64,000 nucleotides of DNA. Origin: CAZVWQ01 sp964631275. GTDB taxonomy: Bacteria; Patescibacteriota; JACMRA01. Position 1 is the first letter of the stretch; each line of letters starts with the position of its first letter. The stretch lies in NCBI GenBank assembly GCA_964631275.1, contig CAZVWQ010000005.1, positions 1 through 64,000 on the forward strand, in the 5' to 3' direction. The notes beneath the pieces were generated by a model that saw only the letters and a program-made list of their open reading frames with translations, searched no databases and was not told the origin of the DNA. Made by a program: the position numbers and the translations under genes. Positions 53,763-62,745 of the stretch are shown piece by piece.

Positions 53763-54968
53763 ATGAAAGTGTCTAAAATAAAAATTCAAAATTATCAGCA
53801 ATTTGCAGATATAAAATTAAATTTAACCTACCCCAAAGATCATAATTTGGCTGGCAAACCTTTACAAAAAATATGCCTCATCGGTCCAAATGGTATAGGT
53901 AAGACTAAAATTTTAGAATTAATATATAGTTTTTTTGAAAGAAAAAGAGGTATCTGCAAATATGAAAATTCTAATCAGGTAGCAGAAATTGAACTAGATA
54001 ACAAAGACACTTTTTATCTTTATAAGCCAAACCCAGATTGTAATATAAATGAGTTATTGCTTGGAGAAGAGTCAATAAAAAATTTTAATCTAAAATATAG
54101 TAGACTAACTAGTCAGTCTAAAGTATTTTTTTCTGATCAATTAACTAATTTCAAAACAGGAGAAATAAAAAGTGTAAATTCTGTAAAAGATGCTTTTGAA
54201 AATTTTAATCTAAAATATTCTCAACTAACTTCAACTGAAGCCAAACAGCCAAGCGAAATAGTTTTACAAAATATCAAGAATAAATTCTATGAATATGCAG
54301 AAAAAGTAGTTAATTATCGAGATCAAAAAGTAGAAAATAATTTTTTAAAATTACAAAAGATATTTAATAATATATTTAGCGAAACTGGTGTCAAATTAGA
54401 AAAAGTAGAAAATTTACAGTTAGTATTTAGTAAACAAGGTAAGGAAATGATTTATGATAGATTGTCTTCTGGAGAAGACCAAATATTTTATCGATTAGTT
54501 TTTTTGGCTTCCTTAGAACTTCAAGATTCTATTATTTTGATAGATGAACCAGAGAACTCTCTATTTCCAGACAAACAGAAAGCTATAGTTGACTGGTATT
54601 TAAATCTTACTAATTCTAAATTTTCTAATCAGTATTTTTTTGCCACACACTCACCTTTAGTTGCTAGTCAATTCGAGCCTTGGGAGATCTTTGCTCTTGA
54701 TATAGGTAGTGATAAAAATACAATCCTCTTAAAAGAAAAACAAGAAAAATTAGGAAGCATAGGTTATAGTAGCGACGAAATGCTACAAAAATGGTACGGC
54801 GTAGACCCTCGAAGGAAAGATTATTATGAGGCTATGGAAAGGTTTTTTTATTTGGAAACCAAAACGACTAAGAGTCAAGAAGAAATAAAAGAGCTACAAG
54901 ATCTAAAAAACGGCAATCATCCTAAATATGGTCAAATTCTAAGTAAAAGTGTTTATTTTAGTAATTAA
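53763..54968 (+). CDS. AAA-family ATPase, PtuA-like (Septu-type defence candidate)
   Basis: A 401-residue SMC/ABC-like ATPase of the AAA_15/OLD-related type. Walker A is GPNGIGKT at 41-48, the signature-like LSSGEDQ at 234-240, Walker B DEPENS at 261-266 and the switch histidine H296 in FATHSP. After the ATPase, GYSSDEMLQKWYGVDPRRKDY resembles the tail of Septu and retron-associated PtuA proteins. Residues 106-117 and 146-157 are near-identical (NFNLKYSxLTS), a small internal duplication. An HNH protein gene starts two bases after its stop. I infer an anti-phage pair in which the ATPase senses infection. Confidence 0.78.
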   Translation: MKVSKIKIQNYQQFADIKLNLTYPKDHNLAGKPLQKICLIGPNGIGKTKILELIYSFFERKRGICKYENSNQVAEIELDNKDTFYLYKPNPDCNINELLLGEESIKNFNLKYSRLTSQSKVFFSDQLTNFKTGEIKSVNSVKDAFENFNLKYSQLTSTEAKQPSEIVLQNIKNKFYEYAEKVVNYRDQKVENNFLKLQKIFNNIFSETGVKLEKVENLQLVFSKQGKEMIYDRLSSGEDQIFYRLVFLASLELQDSIILIDEPENSLFPDKQKAIVDWYLNLTNSKFSNQYFFATHSPLVASQFEPWEIFALDIGSDKNTILLKEKQEKLGSIGYSSDEMLQKWYGVDPRRKDYYEAMERFFYLETKTTKSQEEIKELQDLKNGNHPKYGQILSKSVYFSN

Positions 54969-54970
54969 TT

Positions 54971-55591
54971 ATGTGGAAATTTAAAAGAAAAACTTCGCCT
55001 AAAGTTCTTAACAAATATCAATCAGAAAAAAGTAAAACCTGGAAAAGAGTTTCTGTAATAGATAAAAAAAGAATCATGGATGCAATTAATTCTAGCTTTG
55101 CAAATTTTGATACTAGATTTACTAATATTTGTTTTTTTACTGAGTTAAAGATTAAGTTTGGTAGTGGCGAAAATACTAATTCGATAGAACATTTTAAACC
55201 AAAAAGTCAATTTCCAGAACTTACTTTTTCTTGGAACAATCTTTACATTTCTCATAAAGACTGGAACATGGTTAAAAATATGAATATAGATAGTAACTTT
55301 AGAATACCAAAAAAAACTTGGGATGAATGGTCAGAAATAGTTGAAAAAAATCATGAATATTTTACTTACCAAAAAATCGCTAAGGGTATAGTAATTAAAC
55401 CAAAAGATTCCCTAGAAAACAAGCAGAAGGAAAAAGTTGCTGAGTTTATAAGACTTTTTAGACTCAACTCTTTTAATTTAGGAAACGAAACGCTAGTAGA
55501 AAAAAGATTTAGAGAAATAGAAGAAATGAAGATTAAAGGTATAAAACATGAAAATTTTCCTTCTTTATTAGCTTGGTTAGAATTAGACTAA
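54971..55591 (+). CDS. HNH nuclease, PtuB-like (Septu-type defence candidate)
   Basis: A 206-residue protein two bases downstream of the ATPase. Its centre has SIEHFKPKSQFPELTFSWNNLYIS (residues 71-94): H74, the PKS at 77-79 and the WNN at 88-90 match the PtuB-type HNH core. The CxxC pairs that usually flank this core and bind structural zinc are missing (ICFF before, SHKDW after). The N-terminal 50 residues and the helical C-terminus also fit the layout. I infer an effector nuclease controlled by the ATPase. The absent cysteines leave open reduced or altered activity. Confidence 0.72.
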   Translation: MWKFKRKTSPKVLNKYQSEKSKTWKRVSVIDKKRIMDAINSSFANFDTRFTNICFFTELKIKFGSGENTNSIEHFKPKSQFPELTFSWNNLYISHKDWNMVKNMNIDSNFRIPKKTWDEWSEIVEKNHEYFTYQKIAKGIVIKPKDSLENKQKEKVAEFIRLFRLNSFNLGNETLVEKRFREIEEMKIKGIKHENFPSLLAWLELD

Positions 55592-55596
55592 TTGGT

Positions 55597-56859
55597 CTAA
55601 ATTTTTCCAGAGTCAATTTGATTTCTAATTTCCTCCATTAGCTCAAAATAAAACTCAAGGTTATTGAGTGTAGCTAGTCTATAGGCTAAGATTTCTTTAG
55701 CTTTAAATAAATGAGATAAATAAGATTTTGTGTAATTTTGTAATTCAGGGAATATTGAGTTACTTTTTATTGAAGAAAAGTCATACTCAAACCTCTTTGA
55801 TTTTATTTTTATGGTTTCGTATTCAAACCTGCTTTTATCTAACCAGACAAAGAGTGATCCATGCCTAGCATTACGAGTTGGATATACGCAGTCAAACATA
55901 TCAATCCCTCTTTTTACCATTTCTAAAATATCTTTTGGGGTACCAACGCCAAGTAAATGTTTTGGTTTATCATCTTCCAGAACTTCTACCTGATTAAGCA
56001 CTTGGCTATACATGACTTCTTCAGGCTCGCCACCCTGAGCAACTCCACCTATAGAGTATCCAGCAAATCCAAGATCACGGGTTAACTCAGCTGATTTTTT
56101 TCGTAAATCAGGAAATTGAGCTCCTTGAGGTATACCAAACAAAACCCTGTCTGACCGAGAATTTATAGAGTTATATATTTTTTTGGTTCTTTTAGATAAG
56201 GATTTTTTGTATTTTCTTAAAGAGTGGTAATGATAGTCACCATTTTTATCTGGCTTTGGTTTTTTAATAAACTCTTCCTCTAAAATACTTAAAGCAATTT
56301 CAGAAGGCTTCTTTTTTAGTTTTTCAAATTCTTTTTTTGATCTTTCAGCCCATCTAAGAGTTCTTTCCATAGCAGATTGAGCAAGTCTCTTATCAGAAAT
56401 TGCATCGACTACTTGGTCTAAAACTAAAGCAATATTTGAACCTAGAATAGTTTGTATTTGTATTGATTTTTCTGGAGTTAGAATTCTGCGTTTTCCAGTT
56501 AGTGAATCTCTGAATATAACACCTTCTTCAATAAATTTTCTGTCTTTTGTTAAGCTCCAAGCTTGAAAACCTCCAGAATCTGTTAAAATAAACTTTTTCC
56601 AATTTACAAAATTATGTAAACCCTTAGCTTTAACCAATGTTTCCATTCCTGGCTTTAACCATAAATGATAAGTATTACCCAAAATTATAGAAGCTTTTAA
56701 TTTTTCTAAATCTAAATAACTTAAGCTCTTAACGGAACCTAAAGTACCAATAGGCATAAATACAGGTGTCTTTATTTGTTGACTTCCAAATGTGATTTGA
56801 CCATTTCTAGCTAAGCTTTTTTTAGATTTATTTTTTATAAAAAAAATTTTTTTTTGCAT
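55597..56859 (-). CDS. tgt: tRNA-guanine transglycosylase lacking zinc ligands
   Basis: A 420-residue TIM-barrel enzyme that exchanges G34 in GUN-anticodon tRNAs for a deazaguanine base. The general-base aspartate D94 (ILTDSGGF), the RVLFGIPQGAQFPDLR and SIGGVAQGG loops, and the nucleophile D323 (MFDCVYPTRNARHG) are all present. The zinc subdomain is recognisable by KSYLSHLFKAKEILAYRLATLNN, but CxCxxC is replaced by cysteine-free sequence and the histidine ligand is N399. An insert of about 35 residues lies at 195-230. It converges with the HNH gene, with five bases between the stops. Stop is TAG. Confidence 0.9.
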   Translation of the reverse strand: MQKKIFFIKNKSKKSLARNGQITFGSQQIKTPVFMPIGTLGSVKSLSYLDLEKLKASIILGNTYHLWLKPGMETLVKAKGLHNFVNWKKFILTDSGGFQAWSLTKDRKFIEEGVIFRDSLTGKRRILTPEKSIQIQTILGSNIALVLDQVVDAISDKRLAQSAMERTLRWAERSKKEFEKLKKKPSEIALSILEEEFIKKPKPDKNGDYHYHSLRKYKKSLSKRTKKIYNSINSRSDRVLFGIPQGAQFPDLRKKSAELTRDLGFAGYSIGGVAQGGEPEEVMYSQVLNQVEVLEDDKPKHLLGVGTPKDILEMVKRGIDMFDCVYPTRNARHGSLFVWLDKSRFEYETIKIKSKRFEYDFSSIKSNSIFPELQNYTKSYLSHLFKAKEILAYRLATLNNLEFYFELMEEIRNQIDSGKI

Positions 56860-57006
56860 ACTAAACTTACTATTTTTTCCTATCTTATAGGATTTATTTT
56901 AAATAAAACAAACTTTTGTTGACTAAAGAAAAGCTAAAAGGTATACTTAATTAATGAACCTTTTTAGGTCAATTGTAAAAATACAAATGATTAGGCAATT
57001 TTAATT

Positions 57007-57144
57007 ATGCAGACTGGCCAATTAGAAAATTTATTTAAGATTCTCAAAGAGTTTGAGTTAGCCTATAGTTTAGGTCAAGAATTAGAGGAACAAGACTTAG
57101 AAAATATAAAGTCTACATTTTCTCAAATAATTGATAATAAATAA
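57007..57144 (+). CDS. Very small hypothetical ORF
   Basis: A 45-residue ORF (MQTGQLENLFKILKEFELAY...) with an acidic, helical composition and a TAA stop. It lies alone between tgt and relA, which both read the other way. Charge pattern and helix periodicity suggest a real small protein; no family is recognised. Confidence 0.45.
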   Translation: MQTGQLENLFKILKEFELAYSLGQELEEQDLENIKSTFSQIIDNK

Positions 57145-57202
57145 TAATTGCTTTTCATTAATATTTTTAATAGAGGGTAGGGAGTAGATAAAATAAACAT
57201 TT

Positions 57203-58741
57203 TTACTTTTTACTTTTTACTTTTTTGTCAGTGCCTTCTCCTTGAAGGTCTCTTAGAATTTTTTTAATCTGCCTAGATACAGAATTACTCCTAACCCAAC
57301 CTAGCCAATCTTGTTTTGGCTCTTGTTTTTTGTGAGTTATGATCTCAACAATATCTCCATTTTTTAATTTAGAATTTAACTTTGATATTTGATTATTAAT
57401 CTTAGCCATAGATGCATGTTCTCCAATCTCTCCGTGTATTTTAAAAGCAAAATCAATCGGAGTAGCTCCTTTGGGTAAGTTTATAGCGTCGCCTTTTGGA
57501 GTTAAGACAAAAATTCTATTTTGGTAAACGTTTAGTTTGACATGTTTAAGATAATCCTGAGCTGGCATTTTACTTTCTCCAAGATCGACTAAATCCCTAA
57601 TCCACTTAAAGTCTTCAGTCTTAATTTCTTGATCTTTGGTAGTACTTTTTTGTTTGTATGACCAGTGTGAAGCGATTCCAAATTCAGCAAATTCGTGCAT
57701 TTTTTGAGTTCTAATTTGAAATTCAAAAGTACTTTTTGTTTCTAAATCATAAACGGTAGTGTGAATACTTTGGTAACCGTTTGTTTTAGGTTTTTTAATA
57801 TAGTCTTTAACCCTGTTTTCCATGTAGTCAAAATTCTTGTGTATTACGGATAAAACCTGATAGCAGTCAGCAATTGAGGGACATATTATTCTTAGAGCAA
57901 TTAGGTCAAAGATTTTATCTGCAGTTTTATTTTCGTCATGCATCTTACGAAAAACCGAGTAGTATTTTTTTGGCCTACCTAAGATTTCTTTAGATTTACA
58001 TTTTTCTTTTTCTAGTATTTTATTAGTTTTTTTTATTAGTTTTTGTACAGTTTTTTCTCTAGATTTGATTTCTAACTTGGGGTGTTGAATGAATTTTTTG
58101 TACTCTTCTGGGTAAGCATAAGGAAACGCTAAATCTTCGATTAAACTACGAAACTTGCTAATTCCTAATCTTTCAGCAATTGGAGCATAGATTTCTAAGC
58201 TTTCTAGGGCGATTCTTCGAGTTTTGTCTGGCCTATCTTTGTGCAGTGATTTAAGTGTTTCTAAGTTATGAATTCTGTCGGCTAACTTAATAAAAATTAC
58301 TCTAATGTCCTGACTCATAGCCACAAATAATTTTCTTAAATTTTCAGCAAATTTATCTTCACCTTGATATTTAATAAGACTTAACTTAGTTACTCCAAAA
58401 ACTAAAAAAGCCACTTCTTGACCAAATTCTTTTTTTATCATTTTTACACCTTTTGTTGGGTCTTTAAAGGTATCTTCGGGTACATCATGAAGCAGACAGG
58501 CAGCTAGAGTTTCTTTTTCGATTTTAATTTCGGTAAGCAAGTTAGCAGCCATGACGGGGTGAGTTATATAAAAATCCCCACTAACACGCCTTTGCTCAGC
58601 ATGCTTTTCGACCATAATATAAAAAGCTAATTGCACAAATTCTTGATCAGTTTTCGGTAGGTATTTGATTTTAGATTCCAAAAAAGTCCACAACTCTTGG
58701 CTAGCTATTTGTAAATTTTGTTTGTTAAATTCTAAAGACAT
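57203..58741 (-). CDS. Bifunctional (p)ppGpp synthetase/hydrolase
   Basis: A 512-residue RelA/SpoT homologue. The HD hydrolase domain has RRVSGDFYITHP, HD at 85-86 and LLHDVPEDT. The synthetase domain has RPKKYYSVFRKM, LIALRIICP, GYQSIHTTV and FEFQIRT...EFGIASHW. A TGS domain (RIFVLTPKGDAINLPKGATPIDFAFKIH) follows. The protein ends soon after, without the usual helical and ACT domains, so ribosome-dependent control is probably reduced. It starts 11 bp after the glycosyltransferase stop and is likely in one unit with it. Confidence 0.93.
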   Translation of the reverse strand: MSLEFNKQNLQIASQELWTFLESKIKYLPKTDQEFVQLAFYIMVEKHAEQRRVSGDFYITHPVMAANLLTEIKIEKETLAACLLHDVPEDTFKDPTKGVKMIKKEFGQEVAFLVFGVTKLSLIKYQGEDKFAENLRKLFVAMSQDIRVIFIKLADRIHNLETLKSLHKDRPDKTRRIALESLEIYAPIAERLGISKFRSLIEDLAFPYAYPEEYKKFIQHPKLEIKSREKTVQKLIKKTNKILEKEKCKSKEILGRPKKYYSVFRKMHDENKTADKIFDLIALRIICPSIADCYQVLSVIHKNFDYMENRVKDYIKKPKTNGYQSIHTTVYDLETKSTFEFQIRTQKMHEFAEFGIASHWSYKQKSTTKDQEIKTEDFKWIRDLVDLGESKMPAQDYLKHVKLNVYQNRIFVLTPKGDAINLPKGATPIDFAFKIHGEIGEHASMAKINNQISKLNSKLKNGDIVEIITHKKQEPKQDWLGWVRSNSVSRQIKKILRDLQGEGTDKKVKSKK

Positions 58742-58752
58742 GTAGCAAGCTT

Positions 58753-59931
58753 TTAAGTTTTAAGTATGGTATTTAAAGCTTTATCCATTTTGATATAAAA
58801 CTTTTTTGGGGAATAATTCTGAGCTTGTTCTTGGCAGGCTTTTTGCATTTCTTTAGCTTTCTTTTTAGTCATTTTTGTAACTGCTTTGATAAGATCTTCT
58901 TTACTTGGATTTTTAGAGATTAATATTCCGGTTTTATCATTTATAATTGTTTCTAAAAGGCCACCTTCAGCTACTCCAATAACTGGCTTCCCAGCCGACA
59001 TGATCTCAACTTGGGTCATACCAGCATCTTCATCAACTGGAATATACACTCCAGCTATACATTTACCTACTAGTTCTCTGAGCCTAGTTTGAGTCACTAA
59101 ACCTTCATAAATGATATTTTTAAGTTGGTTTTTTTTGATAAAATCTTTTACATAATCTGCGAGTGGCCCTCCAGAAGCTATAATTAGTTTTTTATTTGGC
59201 ATATCCCTAAAAGCTTCTAAAATCAAAGGAATTCTTTTTAGCAACTCTAACCTACCATAAGAAAAATAATAATTTTCTTGTCCCAGGTACTTAAATTTAT
59301 CTGTTTCTACAAGTGGAAAAATTACAGTATTTGCCTCAACTTTTGTAAATTTTGCTAGTCGTTTTTTGATATTTTCTGAGTTAGCGATAATTAGATCCAT
59401 AACTTGCAGATCTTTTTTGTACTCAGTAATTAGCCAACTTCTAAAAAATTTGACTAAAGGATGTAAAATTACTGGAATTTTTTTTAGTCTAGTCTCAAAT
59501 TGATCAGTAAAAGGTCTAGGAGGTGTATGAACATAGGTTACTAATTTTGTTTTAGTTTTAGCTTTGTTAATCAAGTGCTTTAACCTTCTTTGCAAAAAAC
59601 CGATATTTCCGCTAAAAATAACCAAATCATAACCGGTTAGTTTTTTAATTTTTGATGAAAAAAGAAAATAAAACTGCCTTTTAAGCTGTCTCCAAACAGG
59701 AATTTTGGAATCGATATGAAAATATTCAAAACCAAATCTAGGATCCCAAGTCTTATTAGCATAATAATCTTTTGCTCTTAAATGTTTACCCCAAGACAAA
59801 TCATCATACCCACCAACATACAGATCAGCACTATATTTTTCTCTAATTTGCAAAATTAGTTTTTCTCCACCACCTTTGCAATCAGCCTTAAAAAAAGCAT
59901 GCACGATAGCTATCTTTGGTTTACTCAACAT
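58753..59931 (-). CDS. GT4-family glycosyltransferase
   Basis: A 392-residue GT-B fold enzyme. The N-terminal half begins KIAIVHAFFKADCKGGGEKL with a glycine-rich acceptor loop. The C-terminal half has FSYGRLELLKRIPLILEAF, a YEGLV strand and the E-x7-E motif in DEDAGMTQVEIMSAGKPVIG, typical of GT4 retaining enzymes using nucleotide sugars. It probably builds surface glycan or a glycolipid. It is upstream of the RelA/SpoT gene and closely spaced with it, but I see no functional link. Confidence 0.9.
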   Translation of the reverse strand: MLSKPKIAIVHAFFKADCKGGGEKLILQIREKYSADLYVGGYDDLSWGKHLRAKDYYANKTWDPRFGFEYFHIDSKIPVWRQLKRQFYFLFSSKIKKLTGYDLVIFSGNIGFLQRRLKHLINKAKTKTKLVTYVHTPPRPFTDQFETRLKKIPVILHPLVKFFRSWLITEYKKDLQVMDLIIANSENIKKRLAKFTKVEANTVIFPLVETDKFKYLGQENYYFSYGRLELLKRIPLILEAFRDMPNKKLIIASGGPLADYVKDFIKKNQLKNIIYEGLVTQTRLRELVGKCIAGVYIPVDEDAGMTQVEIMSAGKPVIGVAEGGLLETIINDKTGILISKNPSKEDLIKAVTKMTKKKAKEMQKACQEQAQNYSPKKFYIKMDKALNTILKT

Positions 59932-59981
59932 TAATAATAAAGAAACTATTTGAATTAAAAACTGTCAAAAGCTGTATTTTG

Positions 59982-60080
59982 TATATTCAAATCAATTAAA
60001 ATTAGGACTCTTTGAATTTTTAATATTTTTTAGTCTTTATTAAATTTAACTAAAACCAAATTTAGATTTTTATAAGCAAA
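59982..60080 (+). repeat. Family G repeat, left part
   Basis: TATATTCAAATCAATTAAAATTAGGACTCTTTGAATTTTTAA is clear; the right part is diverged. Confidence 0.6.
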
Positions 60081-60211
60081 TAGATATTTAAAGTAAAAAT
60101 TAAAGAAATCACCTGTAGTTGGTCTTATAGTTGTTTTTAAACAAAAAAACCTAAAGTCTTAAAATAAGAGCAATTCTAAATTACAATTTTTGAAACAACT
60201 AAAATCTAAAA

Positions 60212-60278
60212 ACAGTCTTGTCCCATAATCTAGATTTACAAAATTTTGATCCCATAAATAGGCTTGAGATATGTTAAT
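60212..60278 (+). repeat. Family D repeat, shortened
   Basis: AGTCTTGTCCCATAATCTAG and ACAAAATTTTGATCCCATAA are kept, but part of the centre is deleted before GGCTTGAGATATGTTAAT. Confidence 0.65.
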
Positions 60279-60283
60279 TTTTA

Positions 60284-60376
60284 AGAGACTCCCGCAAGAA
60301 GTGAATTTTGCTACTAAATGTAGCTTTAGTTAAGTATTTAAATACAAAATATAGTGGTGTTTGCGGAAGCTTTGTT
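60284..60376. repeat. Family F repeat
   Basis: Left end GAGACTCCCGCAAGAAGTGA and right end GTTTGCGGAAGCTTTG, with TTTTGCTACTAAATGTAG inside. Families G, D and F account for most of the 629-bp gap after the GT4 gene. Confidence 0.7.
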
Positions 60377-60560
60377 TATTTTAAAGGACGGAATCAAATA
60401 GATTCTATAGAGTGGATTTTATACCTATTATTGTATTAATTTTTACACACTTTTCTACAAAACTAACTCCTAAAGAAGCTACTTGTTTGGTTGCTAAAAA
60501 ATAATTATGAAAGTTGTTAGTGTAAATTGTATAGATAAATTCTATAAGTAAATATAAAGT

Positions 60561-62516
60561 TTATTTTTCGTCTTCATTTGTTTTATTTCCTTCTGACTCT
60601 TTATTTCCTTCACTAGATTTAACTTCTGCGTCTTTGATATCATCTTCTGACTCTTTCTTTTCGAGATCTTCTTCTTGAGCCCCTTGGTCTGCCGTTGCGG
60701 CCTGACTAGAATAGATTTTTTCTCCTATTTTCATTAGTTTTTCTTGGAGAATTCTAGTTTTAGCTTCGATATCATCTTTTTTGGATTCTTGATCCTTAAG
60801 TAATTCTTCTAGTTCAGTTTTTGTTTTGTTTATTTCTTCTTTTTGATCATCTTCTAATTTGTCGTTCATCTCCCTAATTAATTTTTCAGCTTGGAAGATC
60901 AAAGCTTCAGCATTATTTTTGGCTTCAATTTTAGCTTTTTTAGCTAAATCTACATCTTTCTGTCTTTCGGCTTCTTCTATTGCTTCTTTCTTTTCATTTT
61001 CAGATAAAGTAGAAGACCCAGTAATTGTTATGTTAGCTTGTTTACCAGTACCTTTATCTGCGGCTGTTACTGTTAGAATACCATTAGCGTCTAGATCAAA
61101 GGTTACTTCTATTTGAGGGACTCCACGTGGAGCTGGAGGAATACCAGATAAAGTGAATTTACCTAAAGATTTGTTATCTGCAGCTAGAGGTCTTTCTCCT
61201 TGGACTACATGCACATCTACAGCAGATTGGTTATCTGAATAGGTTGAGAAAATTTGGCTTTTAGAAGTTGGAATCGTAGTGTTTCTGGGGATCATAGCTG
61301 TAGCTACGCCACCAGCAGTTTCGATAGCCAAAGTTAAAGGTGTAACATCTAATAGTAGAATGTCTTTTACATCACCTTTTAGTACAGCTCCTTGAATAGC
61401 TGCACCCATAGCTACTACTTCGTCTGGATTAACTGAAAGATTAGATTTTTTACCAAAAAAGTCTTCAACACTTTTCTGAATCAAAGGCATTCTAGTCATT
61501 CCTCCGACCATGATAATCTCGTTAACCTGTTCTTTAGCTAAACTTGCATCATCTAGAGCTTTTTTTACTGGCTCCATAGTCCTTTCAATTAAATCTTTGA
61601 CTAAGTCTTCAAATTTAGCTCGAGTAATAGTAGTCATTAAATGTTGAGGTTGATTATCTCCATCAACAGTAATATAAGGTAAGTTAATCTGGTGTTCAGC
61701 TTGTACAGATAGGTCGTGTTTAGCTTTTTCACAAGCTTCTTTAATTCTTTGTTTAGCAGCTTTGTCTTTGGATAAATCCACCCCTGTCTCTTTTTGGAAT
61801 TCTTTGATTACGTAATTAATTAAAGCCATGTCAAAATCTTTACCGCCAAGGTGAGTGTCTCCATTAGTTGCCAAAACTTCTATTGTCTCGTTAGAAATAT
61901 CTAATACAGTGACATCAAAGGTTCCACCTCCAAGGTCGTAAACTAGGACTTTTTCTTCTTGACCTTTATCAAAGCCGTAAGCTAAGGCAGCGGCTGTTGG
62001 CTCATTAATAATTCTAAGAACTTTTAGTCCAGCAATTTCTCCAGCGTCTTTGGTAGCTTGCCTTTGAGCATCGTTAAAATAAGCAGGTACTGTGATTACA
62101 GCTTCAGAAATAGACTGGCCAAGTTTGCTCTCAGCGTCAGTTTTTAGTTTTCTTAAAACAGCTGCAGAGATTTGCTCTGGCGAGTATTCTTTTCCACTTT
62201 TGGTTGTTACTTTTATTTTACCATCTTTATCAAGAATTTTGTAGGGTAAAAGATCTAAATCTCTTTTTACTTCTTCATCCTCATAAGATCTTCCGATAAA
62301 CCTTTTAACTTCATAAAAAGTGTCTTCAGGTTTAAGGGTTGAGTTACGTTTAGCAACCTCGCCAATTGTAACTGATTCATCTTTAGAATTATAATAAAAA
62401 ACCGAAGGCGTGGTTCTAGAACCTTCAGCATTTTCTATAATTTTAGGCTTGCCACCGACTACATAGGCCATAGCAGAATTAGTTGTTCCTAAGTCTATTC
62501 CTAATACTATTGACAT
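60561..62516 (-). CDS. dnaK: Molecular chaperone DnaK (Hsp70)
   Basis: A 651-residue ATP-driven chaperone. The nucleotide-binding domain has GIDLGTTNSA, INEPTAAALAYG, DLGGGTFDV and MVGGMTRMP. The substrate-binding domain has LLLDVTPLTLAIETAGG and the conserved GIPPAPRGVPQIEV block. The lid ends in a Glu/Lys/Asp-rich tail of about 50 residues. Neither grpE nor dnaJ is adjacent. The gene follows a promoter that overlaps a CIRCE-like operator, so heat control by HrcA is likely. Confidence 0.97.
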   Translation of the reverse strand: MSIVLGIDLGTTNSAMAYVVGGKPKIIENAEGSRTTPSVFYYNSKDESVTIGEVAKRNSTLKPEDTFYEVKRFIGRSYEDEEVKRDLDLLPYKILDKDGKIKVTTKSGKEYSPEQISAAVLRKLKTDAESKLGQSISEAVITVPAYFNDAQRQATKDAGEIAGLKVLRIINEPTAAALAYGFDKGQEEKVLVYDLGGGTFDVTVLDISNETIEVLATNGDTHLGGKDFDMALINYVIKEFQKETGVDLSKDKAAKQRIKEACEKAKHDLSVQAEHQINLPYITVDGDNQPQHLMTTITRAKFEDLVKDLIERTMEPVKKALDDASLAKEQVNEIIMVGGMTRMPLIQKSVEDFFGKKSNLSVNPDEVVAMGAAIQGAVLKGDVKDILLLDVTPLTLAIETAGGVATAMIPRNTTIPTSKSQIFSTYSDNQSAVDVHVVQGERPLAADNKSLGKFTLSGIPPAPRGVPQIEVTFDLDANGILTVTAADKGTGKQANITITGSSTLSENEKKEAIEEAERQKDVDLAKKAKIEAKNNAEALIFQAEKLIREMNDKLEDDQKEEINKTKTELEELLKDQESKKDDIEAKTRILQEKLMKIGEKIYSSQAATADQGAQEEDLEKKESEDDIKDAEVKSSEGNKESEGNKTNEDEK

Positions 62517-62561
62517 AGATATGATTAATTATGTTTGATTTTAATTTTTCAATTATTTAGT

Positions 62562-62590
62562 ACAATAAAATTAGCAACCTCTTTTGTCAA
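62562..62590 (-). promoter_or_regulatory. Sigma70-type promoter of dnaK
   Basis: Minus strand: TTGACA (62590-62585), 17 bases, TATTGT (62567-62562), 46 bp before the ATG. It overlaps the CIRCE-like element. Confidence 0.75.
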
Positions 62591-62597
62591 GTGCTAA
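62571..62597 (-). promoter_or_regulatory. CIRCE-like HrcA operator upstream of dnaK
   Basis: Minus strand: TTAGCACTT, nine bases, GGTTGCTAA. The consensus is TTAGCACTC-N9-GAGTGCTAA, so 8 of 9 and 7 of 9 positions match with the exact spacing. HrcA binding here would block the overlapping promoter until heat or unfolded-protein stress. Confidence 0.8.
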
Positions 62598-62745
62598 AAA
62601 TTTATAATTAAAGCCTTGTATTGAAGAGATTATTTTTTGGTCTAAACTCAAAAAACAAAATTTAATAAATCACTTGTCAAAATACTAAGTATTTGTTATT
62701 TTTCTAAAATAAAAGTTTAAATTTAATTTAAAACAATATATTATA

